Positions 54,379 through 64,000 of a stretch of 64,000 nt of DNA are shown in pieces. The stretch is taken from contig CM065817.1 of NCBI GenBank assembly GCA_033398695.1, positions 63,290,001 to 63,354,000 on the forward strand. Direction: 5' to 3'. The notes below the pieces were generated by a model. It saw only the letters and a list, made by a program, of their open reading frames with translations. It was not told where the DNA came from and ran no database searches. Source of the stretch: Orobanche coerulescens. Taxonomy: Eukaryota; Streptophyta; Magnoliopsida; Lamiales; Orobanchaceae. Position 1 is the first letter of the stretch; every line of letters begins with the position of its first letter. A program made the translations under genes and the position numbers.

Positions 54379-57132
54379 TGTAACACCCCAAATGGCGGTT
54401 ATTACAGTGCCGTGAATCCCACACTGGGACCCACCAGGCGATATCCAAAACAGGTTAAATAAATATTATTTGTGATACCGAATCACAACGAAAAGTCATT
54501 TCTCCGATTAGGAGTTTATTAAAATGTGGCCAACGGCCTTACAACACACAGGATCCGAAAAGAAAAAGTATAAACCATATGGAGATGGAAAATACTTCAA
54601 ATGTCAAATACAACCAAAAGTAATTTAAACGGAACGGGAAATAATACAACACGGTTTAACATAACCGGACAACAAAGATGAGGGGCCCCCGAACTAGTAT
54701 CCTCCGTATCCTTCGCCGTCGACATGCTCTTCCCGTGCCTTGCCCTTGCCTCGACCTAAAATACAATACAAGTATTTCGCCCAACACGAGTCGGATATAC
54801 ATGATAATCAATTCTTGACATATACAATTCACATATATAGATTTCAAAGAAATCATTCCGACTATCAATCATACCCCTCGGCGTATGAAACGAGCGATCA
54901 CAAGCATCCAATACTATGGACGATTTATGGTATGGCTCAAAGATGGACATCACAAGACGCCCGATCCGGAAATGTGTCCGTGCACATGTCCACCCCGTAT
55001 ATGGAATCCGGAATATACGTCGGACAATGTACCTAATTAGCCTCACGAAACTACGTCCGTGTGCACGATCAACGCGGAATAATATCCGCCGATGACTATA
55101 TGTGCCCGGCTAAAAATCTACACAATAACCAATCGAACGCAGATATGATTCCGGATATGTCACGATACAACATGACAACGAATTCAACAAATCACATATC
55201 CGATTAAGGATCAAGAAAAACTCACCGAAGTGAAAATAAGGCCAATGAGATCAATGATTCAAAAGCGACATACTTGGGAATGCAACCCCATGAAGAAAGC
55301 GGAATAACGTCAAGGGCGAGTGTCAAATCTCGACAAACATTTCATGAACAATTCATACATATGAAAAATATAACCATCAAGAATCTAATCATCATTATAA
55401 CCAAGCAAGATAACTTGCCTCAAATCCGTAAGTGAAAGATAGTCCTTCTCCAAATGACCAAACGGACGGTATCCTCGATTAAACACTCAATCGAGCGAGC
55501 AACCTTGAATGAAACGTAATTCATTCAATAATATATTCACATAATATTAATATCAATTCATAGGAAAGCAGCGCCCGCAACCTACTCGAATAATTCCCCC
55601 GTGATGAATACCTTAACGATTTATGAAAGGTTTCAAAACAACTAATTCATCTTCCAAAATCTGATTATCATACCAAAAGTGCCTTGAAATTCTCTTGATA
55701 TTCCATGAACAATAATATCTTCAATTTGCCAATAAAATTGGTTTAAATCAAATTCTCATGTTCTTCAACATCTCTTATTACCAAAGAGGATAGTCATAAA
55801 GGATTTGATACTCAATCTACCATGATAGTACCATTCATAACCAGCATCATCTACTTAAGAACACAATCTACTTAGCATTATGATGAACTACACTCTAAGT
55901 TATCAACACAATAGATTGGTGAAAAGTTATTGTTGTAATTATCAAAACCTTTATCAATCTTCAAAGACTAGTGAAACTGAACAATCATGATTTGTTAAAG
56001 CTTCTAAAGTTTCTGGACTAGATCACCTAATCTCATTTTTAACATCATCAAGTTCTTCTCAAGGTAAATAAATACTTAAAATGGTGTTTAATCATTTTAT
56101 GATATTAAGTTCTTGATTAAATCCAGTTATGAAGAAGCTAACCGATCCATCAAAGTTCTACTGAGCTAAATTCGTCCAGAAGTTGAGTAATGACAGCTAC
56201 AAGCATGATTAAAATCACTATTTCATCAAGAACACCTCTAACAAACCCTTATTTAACATATTCATCAAAATGCTTAAAGAGTTTTATTATAACCATGTTT
56301 TACTTGCTTAATCTACTCTAGGTGAAGTATTTTTCGACATTAATAATCAACATAAGAAAATAATGCAGAGAAGAAAACACACCAACCTCCGTAAATGAAG
56401 AATAACTTCAATGATATGAGAGAATATATCCCGAGCTTAAAAATAACTCCAAGTTTCCAAGAAATGAGCTCCACTCCGATATTCAAGGCTTAGAAACAAG
56501 TTGGTGAAGGTTTATATTGTTTTTAGAGTGCGGAGGATGATATGAGAAGAGAGAATTTCGGTTGGTTCGTGGAGAAATGAAAAAGCAGTCCTATAAATAG
56601 GTATGCGAGACTTAGCGCACGCTATCGGGACAGTTTAGCGTACGCTAAGGCCCTTACGTACGCTATCCGGTCGATATAACGTCGTAAACGGCTTACGGTG
56701 GCTACTGTCTTGAATTATTGCAGGCCGTTAGCGCACGCTAATGAAGAATGGGTTAGCGCACGCTAGTAAAAGTAGATTCTCACCGACATGACAGCTCAGA
56801 CTTAGATCGCATGCATGCTACCGGTTAAAAGGCTCACGTGTTGAAGTCAATCACGCCGATTCCTTCTTAGCGTCATACCGAGGAAAACCTTACGCACGCT
56901 AAGGCACGTAATTAGCGTACGCTAATCTTAATGTGTAGCGTACGCTACACTAACAAAAATTCGAAAATGCACATCCTAATAACAACGAATCGTCACATAT
57001 GAAATAACAACGATATGATATTCAAATCCATAATACCTCAATATAATACTTAAATGCAACGATTTATGATAATCAGATTATCCGAATAATACAACGACAG
57101 GTAAAAATGAAAAGTTACAGTCGGATATTACA
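54379..57132 (-). repeat. Family E 3' LTR
   Basis: 2754 bp; the plus strand reads TGTAACACCCCAAATGG ... GTCGGATATTACA. Near-identical to 62241-64000 over the shared part. Confidence 0.93.
56590..56947 (-). promoter_or_regulatory. TATA-like box and palindrome cluster of family E LTR
   Basis: Minus strand CTATTTATAGG near 56592-56602. Upstream lie TAGCGCACGCTA or TAGCGTACGCTA (the latter a perfect palindrome) centred near 56619, 56642, 56660, 56734, 56759, 56895, 56918 and 56941; several steps are 23-25 bp. Confidence 0.65.
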
Positions 57133-57171
57133 TACTCCCCCCCTTAAAAAGAGTTTCGTCCCCGAAACTTA
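57133..57171 (-). promoter_or_regulatory. Polypurine tract, hairpin and pol stop of family E
   Basis: The minus-strand tract TTTTTAAGGGGGGGAGTA abuts the LTR. The inverted repeat AGTTTCGGGGACGAAACT is at 57152-57169. The chromodomain frame ends with TAA at 57169-57171, at the hairpin edge. Confidence 0.82.
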
Positions 57172-58259
57172 AGGGGTAAATAACTCGGGGTATCTTGCTC
57201 GCATACTATCCTCGGTCTCCCACGTAGCCTCTTCGACTCCGTGTCGTGACCACTGAACTTTCAGTAGCGGAATCGTCTTGTTCCGCAATTGCTTGATTCT
57301 CCTCTCGAGTATCCGTGCAGACGCTCCTCGTACGAATGATCCTCTGCTAAATCAATGTCTTCGAATTGAAGTACGTGGCTCGGATCAGCAACATATTTCC
57401 TCAGCTGAGAGACATGAAACACGTTGTGAATCTTACTCAAGGTCGGTGGCAAGGCTAGTCGATAGGCCAGATCACCTACACGCTCCAGAACCTCAAACGG
57501 CCCAATATACCTTGGGCTCAGCTTGCCCCTTTTTCCGAAACGAAAAACACCTCGAGTAGGAGACACCTTCATTAACACATGATCACCAACCTCGAACTCA
57601 AGCGGTCTACGACGATGGTCAGCATATGACTTCTGTCTACTTTGAGCCGTTAACAACCGACTCCTAATCAAAGTGATCTTCTCTCGGGCGGCTAACAACA
57701 TATCGGGTTCCGTACCCAGAGATTCCGACAGTTCGTCCCAACACAAAGGGGACCTACAGCGACGGCCATATAATGCCTCATACGGTGCCATCTGAATCGA
57801 AGCGTGCCAACTATTATTATAAGTGAATTCCACCAAAGGCAGCTGGGCTTCCCAATCGTCCTTCCAATCAAGAACACATGCTCTCAACATATCTTCTAGA
57901 GTCTGTATGGTTCTCTCCGACTGACCATCAGTCTGTGGATGGAAAGCCGTACTGAAATTCAACTGCGTACCCATCGCACGATGAACTGCCTTCCAGAAAT
58001 GTGACACAAATCGCCCGTCACGGTCTGATACAATGCTCTTGGGGGTACCGTGTAGTCTCACAATTTCCTTAATAAACAGCTGGGCCAATCTCTCGGGGCC
58101 CCATGTGTCCTTAATTTCCAAGAAGTGAGCTGATTTGGTCAGACGGTCCACAATCACCCAAATCGTATTCATTCCTCGACGACTCGTCGGCAAGCTAGTG
58201 ATAAAGTCCATAGATATGTCTTCCCATTTCCATTCAGGAATCGGGAGCGGTTTCAGCAT
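57169..58259 (-). pseudogene. Integrase core, C-terminal domain and chromodomain (E)
   Basis: 57261-58259 is open: [16 protein letters not shown] with the first Asp, [30 protein letters not shown] with the second Asp, HPQTDGQSERTIQTLEDMLRA with the Glu, then GPFEVLERVGDLAYRLALPP and VFHVSQLRKYV. A frameshift near 57310-57330 moves into the chromodomain: ILERRIKQLRNKTIPLLKVQWSRHGVEEATWETEDSMRARYPELFTP, then TAA. All three catalytic residues are present, making this the most complete integrase in the window. The product would insert element DNA, with the chromodomain guiding target choice. Confidence 0.92.
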
Positions 58260-58688
58260 TCCTGCGGGTCGCCGGTGCTCAATCTTAACTGGCTTGTGTC
58301 AAACACCTCGCAATTCGGCAATCTCACGCTTCATATTTCCCCACCAATAATTTCGCTTCAAATCCTTATACATCTTGCTAGAGCCGGGTGAATAGAGTAC
58401 GGGGTAGCATGGGCTTCTCTCATGATACGGTTCTTCAATTCTTCGTCACGGTACACAAACTCGATTCCTAAAACGTATCAATCCATCCTCGTGGATCACG
58501 AATCCGAGGGCTTTCCACAGGTTACCTCATCCGAATCCGAGATAAGAATGGGTCCGTAATTTGCTTTGATTTGATCATATCATCAAGAGACGAAGAAATA
58601 TCAAGGGTGCAAAGTTGTCCCCGAACACGCTGTAACCAAACTTCAATTTACGGCCTCATAAGGTCCAACCGCAATTCCTCTGTCTTTG
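58260..58688 (-). pseudogene. Integrase zinc-finger region, broken (E)
   Basis: Recognisable NYWWGNMKREIAEL near 58325-58365, followed by a stop in the [11 protein letters not shown] segment. Many short losses compared with 9024-9420 of family A. Confidence 0.75.
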
Positions 58689-59552
58689 TTAAACGACTCG
58701 GCATCTGCTCTGTCTTGTCTTACGGCTCAATGCGTCGGCAACCACATTTGCTTTACCCGGATGATAAAGGATTTCGATATCATAGTCCTTGATTAATTCT
58801 AGCCATCTTCTCTGCCTCATGTTCAACTCCTTCTGAGTAAAAATGTACTTTAGGCTCTTGTGGTCCGTAAAGATCTGGCAGGTAACTCCATAAAGATAGT
58901 GACGCCAGATTTTCAAAGCAAACACCACGGCTGCTAACTCCAAGTCGTGGGTCGGATAGTTAACTTCATAGGGTCGCAATTGTCTCGATGCATAGGCGAT
59001 TACTTTCCCTTCCTGCATTAGTACACATCCCAGACCCTGTCTCGACGCGTCACTATACACCACAAATCCTTCCGTTCCCTTTGGTAAGACCAAAACAGGT
59101 GCCGAAATCAATCGACTCTTGAGCTCTTCAAAACTCTTCTGACATGCTTCTGACCACAAATACTTCTTGTCCTTCCGCAGTAAGTTGGTCATCGGTTGCG
59201 AAATTTTAGAGAATCCCTCCACGAATCGTCGGTAGTAACCTGCTAGGCCGAGGAAACTACAAACTTCCTTCACGTTCTTCGGTGGTAGCCAATCTCGAAT
59301 GGCTTCCGTCTTTTGTGGGTCCACTCGCACCCCTTCGGCTGATATCACATGCCCGAGAAAGACAACCTCAGGCATCCAGAACTCACACTTAGAAAATTTC
59401 CCATAAAGTTGTTCTCGCCTCAAAGTATCGAGAACTTGGTGAAGGTGATTCTCGTGCTCCTCGTGGTCACGAGAGTAAATTAGAATGTCGTCAATGAAAA
59501 CGACTACAAACCGATCCAGATAGTTAATAAAAACTCGATTCATCAACTCCAT
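58689..59552 (-). pseudogene. RT palm end, connection and RNase H (E), open 287 residues
   Basis: It starts [27 protein letters not shown] with the FIDD catalytic box, continues [19 protein letters not shown] and [18 protein letters not shown]. RNase H has [26 protein letters not shown] and [11 protein letters not shown], ending ADALSRK. The start Met is internal to RT, not a real start. Confidence 0.92.
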
Positions 59553-60077
59553 GAATCTGCCGGTGCATTAGTCGTCAAATGGCATCACCACGAACTCATA
59601 ATGCCCATAGCGATGCGAATCTTTGTCTTGAAATGTCGGACTCTCGAATCCTCAATCGATGATAACCGGATCTTAAGTCGATCTTAGAAAACACGGCGGC
59701 TCCACGAAGTTGGTCAATAAATCGTCAATACGAGGCAAGGGATACTTGTTCTTGATGGTTACCTGCTCACTCACGGTAATCAATACATAAGCGTAGGGAT
59801 CCATCTTTCTTCCGCACAAATAACCTGGTGCTCCCCAAGGGACGCACTAGGTCGAATATAGCCTTTGTCACCAACTCCTCAAGTGGTTCTTCAATTCTTG
59901 CATCTCGGTCGGAGCCATACGTGCGGTGCTTTTGAGAGCGGGGCGTACAGGTTCTAACTCAATAATAAATTCCACGTCACGATGAGGAGGTAAGCACGGC
60001 AACTCGTCGGAAATACATCGGGGTAATCTCGGACTACGGAATGTCGGCCAATTCAATCGATCGATCGGCTGATTTGG
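59553..60077 (-). pseudogene. RT fingers, frameshifted (E)
   Basis: By alignment with 3050-3527 this is the N-terminal half of RT (FELEP, ARMAPTEMQELK near 59900-59960), broken by several short losses. Confidence 0.8.
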
Positions 60078-61096
60078 TCATGTAGCACCAATAACCAATA
60101 CATCCTTGATTAAGCGGTTTATTGCTTTCATAGCGCTGATGACTCTCCCAGAATGAAACGGATTATCACATCGAAAAATACACTCGAATCCATCATCGAA
60201 GTGACGGTAACCATCCGCTTGACACCGAGTATTGCATCGCGGACGATCCATCCAATCGATGCCCAAGATTATATCATCCTTAGGTAGATCGACTACAATC
60301 AAATTTGACAACCACTCACGGTCGTTCAAACGAATCGGACGATCCCGACTTCACGATTTCCAATAATTCTTCTACCATCAGGTAGACCAATCACATAGGG
60401 CTCACAATTGATAACATGGTCTAGAGGCAAACGACTTAAACAAGAAGAAGATATAAAGGAGTGTGAAGCACCGGTATCAAAAAGAACGCACACAGGCTGG
60501 GAGTGGATCTCGAGTATACCTGAAATCATGCTGGCCTCGGGATCATCAGCTTTCTTCATCTCGTAAATCCTGGGTTTCGCAGTACCGGCACCAGGTGTAC
60601 CACTTTGATTCCCACGGCCCATTCCCTTATTCGCCCCGGTGGTCTGATAGGAAGCGGACGGAGGCATCCGGTTCTGGACAGAGGATTGAATAGGAGTATG
60701 AGATGCCACTGGATCATGTCCGGGCCCATTCCTGCAAAAACGAGCACGGTGACCATTCTTCCCACAAGTATGGCATGTGATGGCAGGCTTTGGGCAATTG
60801 AAATTGGTATGCCCCTGGCCCCCACAGTTATAGCACACAACAGATGAGGGGACCGCTCGAGAGTGCGATCCAGCTGGCTTCGACGCCATGGGTGGACGAT
60901 CAGAGGGGTTTGGCAATGACTGGGGCTTCCTGAATGTCCCCCGGTTACTCTCAGTCTGATTCTGGTTCTTGGATCTTTTGTTGTTGGACGGTGGTTGTTT
61001 CTTGGAAATCTCTTTCGCGGTGAGTTCGTATTCCAGAGCATTCTCGATGAACTCTGGTAAGGTAGTACAGTGGTGATTCAACAGCTGCATTCTCAT
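60078..61096 (-). pseudogene. gag zinc knuckles and protease (E)
   Basis: 60326-61096 is open for 256 residues: QLLNHHCTTLPEFIENAL, a basic stretch, then two zinc knuckles CYNCGGQGHTNFNC and CHTCGKNGHRARFC, and protease VCVLFDTGASHSFIS (DTGA active site). After a frameshift, 60078-60329 carries LIVVDLPKDDIILGIDWMD, the protease C-terminal motif. The two-knuckle layout is common in this group of plant elements. Confidence 0.88.
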
Positions 61097-61816
61097 TCGG
61101 GGTTTAAGCCTCTTGAGAAAGTATTTGATCTTGTCGGCCTCTGTTCGAATAATTGTCGTAGCAAAAGGAAGGAGTGCCTGGAATTTCTCAAAGAATGATA
61201 ATACATCATCGTCTTCGACGGGTCGGGTTCAAAAGTTCCGAGTTTGGCCTCACGGAGTGGCCCTGGATAGTAACGGTCTAGCATGAGGTTTTTAAATTCC
61301 TCCCAAGTGTAAACACCATCAGTGGCCTTACCGAAAGCCACTGTATGAGCGCCTTTGCTAAGATAATACGCGGCTACCGAGACGCGATTCTCTTCCGGGC
61401 ACCACCATATGGAAAAGTTTCTCAAAATGCTCGATCCAATGCACAATGTCAGCAGGCTCAGAGGAGCCTTCAAAAGTCGGTGGTCGCTGGCGAGAGATGT
61501 CGCTGATAATCCGACTCACGGGTCCGCCAATCACAGGAGGAGGATGAGCCCCCTGCTGCTGGCCAGTAGCGGCCCTCTGCATAGCTTCCATTAGTTGACC
61601 CATCTGGGTTATCTGTGTCATCATGCCCTGCATTACGACGTAAGGATCGACACGTGCATCCCCACGCCCACTGTGGTGCGATTGTTCCCTAGAAGGTGAA
61701 CCACTGTCTGCGGAACTCTGATCCGCATTCGCGCGTCTGTTGGCTCGAGGTATTGGGATTCGGCCCCTTCCGCGGCCTCGTCCCCCTCTGCCACGACCTC
61801 GCAGATTTCTTTCCAT
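61093..61816 (-). pseudogene. gag N-terminus and capsid (E), one or two frameshifts
   Basis: Probable start at 61814-61816 (MERNLRGRGRGGRGRGRGR). The N-terminal part is open to about 61358, including RVDPYVVMQGMMTQITQMGQLM and RQRPPTFEGSSEPADIVHWIEHFEKLF. A shift leads to 61093-61473, with AAYYLSKGAHTVAFGKA.. and YTWEEFKNLMLDRYYPGPLREAKLGTFE. Capsid would form the particle. Confidence 0.85.
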
Positions 61817-62220
61817 ACTGAAAGAGTCAATCATAATGGTAACTATAAGTACAGTTCAAGATACCAAAATTCACGCTGAATTAATAGTAACAAGGAATCA
61901 CATATTAAAGGAATGTGGTTATCGACACCACAAATGTCGCACCGAGTATCATATCGGTGTCAAGTCGAACAATTTCAATTATACAATACATTCAGCATTT
62001 ACCTCGGATTATCAATCAGATAAATCCTGTCACAATTCCTTGAAATAACATGATCAACAAAGAGATCCTATACTGATATCAATATCATGCCAGTAATTAA
62101 ACCATGGCTCATAAAGTACATACCGCATTTGGCTCGCAGGGTCAGGCGCTTGCACAGGTCACACGTGACACGAAGGTTTCTTGATACTAGTTCATTTCTC
62201 AATGACTCATGAAAGAAAAC
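61817..62220 (-). other. Untranslated leader of family E
   Basis: About 400 bp between gag start and primer site, AT-rich, no coding potential seen. Confidence 0.6.
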
Positions 62221-62235
62221 GACTCTCTGATACCA
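62221..62235 (-). promoter_or_regulatory. Primer binding site of family E
   Basis: Minus strand TGGTATCAGAGAGTC. The first 11 bases match the initiator-methionine tRNA site. It lies 5 bases inside the LTR. Confidence 0.88.
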
Positions 62236-62240
62236 TCTTC

Positions 62241-64000
62241 TGTAACACCCCAAATGGCGGTTATTACAGTGCCGTGAATCCCACACTGGGACCCACCAGG
62301 CGATATCCAAAACAGGTTAAATAAATATTATTTGTGATACCGAATCACAACGAAAAGTCATTTCTCCGATTAGGAGTTTATTAAAATGTGGCCAACGGCC
62401 TTACAACACACAGGATCCGAAAAGAAAAAGTATAAACCATATGGAGATGGAAAATACTTCAAATGTCAAATACAACCAAAAGTAATTTAAACGGAACGGG
62501 AAATAATACAACACGGTTTAACATAACCGGACAACAAAGATGAGGGGCCCCCGAACTAGTATCCTCCGTATCCTTCGCCGTCGACATGCTCTTCCCGTGC
62601 CTTGCCCTTGCCTCGACCTAAAATACAATACAAGTATTTCGCCCAACACAGGTCGGATATACATGATAATCAATTCTTCTGACATATACAATTCACATAT
62701 ATAGATTTCAAAGAAATCATTACGACTATCAAACATAACCCTAGGGCGTATGAAACGAACAGTCACAAGCATCCAATACTATGGACGATTTATGGTATGG
62801 ATCAAAGATGGACATCACAAGACGCCCGATCCTAAATGTGTCCGTGCACATGTCCACCCCGTATATGGAATCCGAATATACGTCGGACAATGTACCTAAT
62901 TAGCCTCACGAAACTACGTCCCGTGCAGTCAACGCGGAATAATATCCGCCGATGACTATATGTGCCCGGCTAAAAATCCTACACAATAACCAATCGGAAC
63001 GCAGATATGATTCCGGATATGTCACGATACAACATGACAACGAATTCAACAAATCACATATCCGATTAAGGATCAAGAAAAACTCACCGAAGTGAAAATA
63101 AGGCCAATGAGATCAATGATTCAAAACGACATACTTGGGAATGCAACCCCATGAAGAAACGGAATAACGTCAAGGACAGTGTCAAATCTCGACAAACATT
63201 TCATGAACAATTCATACATATGAAAAATATAACCATCAGAAGAATCTAATCATCATTATAACCAAGCAAGATAACTTGCCTCAAATCCGTAAGTGAAAGA
63301 TAGTCCTTCTCCAAATGACCAAACGGACGGTATCCTCAGTTAAACACTCAATCGAACGAGCAACCTTGAATGAAACGTAATTCATTCAATAATATATTCA
63401 CATAATATTAATATCAATTCGTAGGAAACGACGCCCGCAACCTACTCGAATAATTCCCCCCCCCCCCCGTGATGAATACCTTAACGATTTATGAAAGGTT
63501 TCAAAACAACTAATTCATCTTCCAAAATCTGATTATCATACCAAAAGTGCCTTGAAATTCTCTTGATATTCCATGAACAATAATATCTTCAATTTGCCAA
63601 TAAAATTGGTTTAAATCAAATTCTCATGTTCTTCAACATCTCTTATTACCAAAGAGGATAGTCATAAAGGATTTGATACTCAATCTACCATGATAGTACC
63701 ATTCATAACCAAAGATCATCTACTTAAGAACACAATCTACTTAGCATTATGATGAACTACACTCTAAGTTATCAACACAATAGATTGGTGAAAAGTTATT
63801 GTTGTAATTATCAAAACCTTTATCAATCTTCAAAGACTAGTGAAACCGAACAATCATGATTTGTTAAAGCTTCTAAAGTTTCTGGACTAGATCACCTAAT
63901 CTCATTTTTAACATCATCAAGTTCTTCTCAAGGTAAATAAATACTTAAAATGGTGTTTAATCATTTTATGATATTAAGTTCTTGATTAAATCCAGTTATG
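62241..64000 (-). repeat. Family E 5' LTR (cut by window end)
   Basis: It starts TGTAACACCCCAAATGG and follows 54379-56138 closely; about 1 kb is beyond the window. Differences from the left LTR include a longer C-run (63455-63470) and CTG/CAG-linked changes (for example near 62677 and 62760). Confidence 0.92.

Noticed and set aside
710..61834. Treating gag and pol pieces as functional genes
   Set aside because: Every copy has stops or frameshifts as given; I kept them as pseudogenes, while noting that some breaks may be read errors.

Overview
The window is repeat-only plant nuclear DNA. I recognise no host gene, tRNA, rRNA or CRISPR array. It suggests a flowering plant with a large, retrotransposon-rich genome: Ty3/gypsy chromoviruses with integrase chromodomains, LTRs with TGTAACACCC or TGTAATACCC-type ends, initiator-methionine tRNA primer sites, polypurine tracts, plant-type Gag-Pol proteins, and elements nested several layers deep. 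The species cannot be named from this.

Layout. (1) 1-14988, minus strand: family A, a Tekay-like chromovirus arranged LTR-internal-LTR-internal-LTR, with both internal regions decayed. (2) 14989-20490: pieces of a gag-only family (called TRG here, resembling TR-GAG elements), an unclassified stretch with its own palindrome cluster, and a 2.0 kb LTR of probable Ty1/copia type. (3) 20491-23945: the 5' end of another chromovirus (family D), with a shortened gag, primer site and LTR; the LTR carries about 19 short palindromes. (4) 23946-47127: a head-to-tail array of family B, a non-coding LTR element with LTRs of about 1.56 kb and internal regions of about 0.72 kb. Seven LTRs and seven internal regions are present. 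Into the array went element C (a gag-protease element, 25545-28735), a TRG solo LTR (30192-31398), and a D+TRG composite that was then copied with its host unit (33.6-36.2 and 37.8-40.4 kb). (5) 47128-54378: a rearranged TRG cluster with two gag copies and one LTR in the wrong orientation. (6) 54379-64000: family E, a Tekay-like chromovirus nearly complete in this window, with gag, two zinc knuckles, protease, RT, RNase H, integrase and chromodomain. It is inserted in a TRG LTR and its right LTR runs off the window.

How they relate. A, D and E are (ex-)autonomous elements encoding capsid, protease, RT/RNase H and a chromodomain integrase. B, TRG and C lack all or most of that and would need proteins in trans. 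B shares with A and E the LTR ends, primer site, polypurine tract and a hairpin next to that tract, so it looks like a parasite of Tekay-type machinery.

The observations most worth following are three. One is the seven-unit LTR array. The second is short palindromes at about 22-23 bp spacing beside the TATA-like box in unrelated LTRs. The third is that differences between near-identical copies pile up at CAG/CTG, which may mean that many of the apparent frameshifts are sequencing artefacts at methylated CHG sites. All comparisons were made by eye; boundaries may be off by a few bases.
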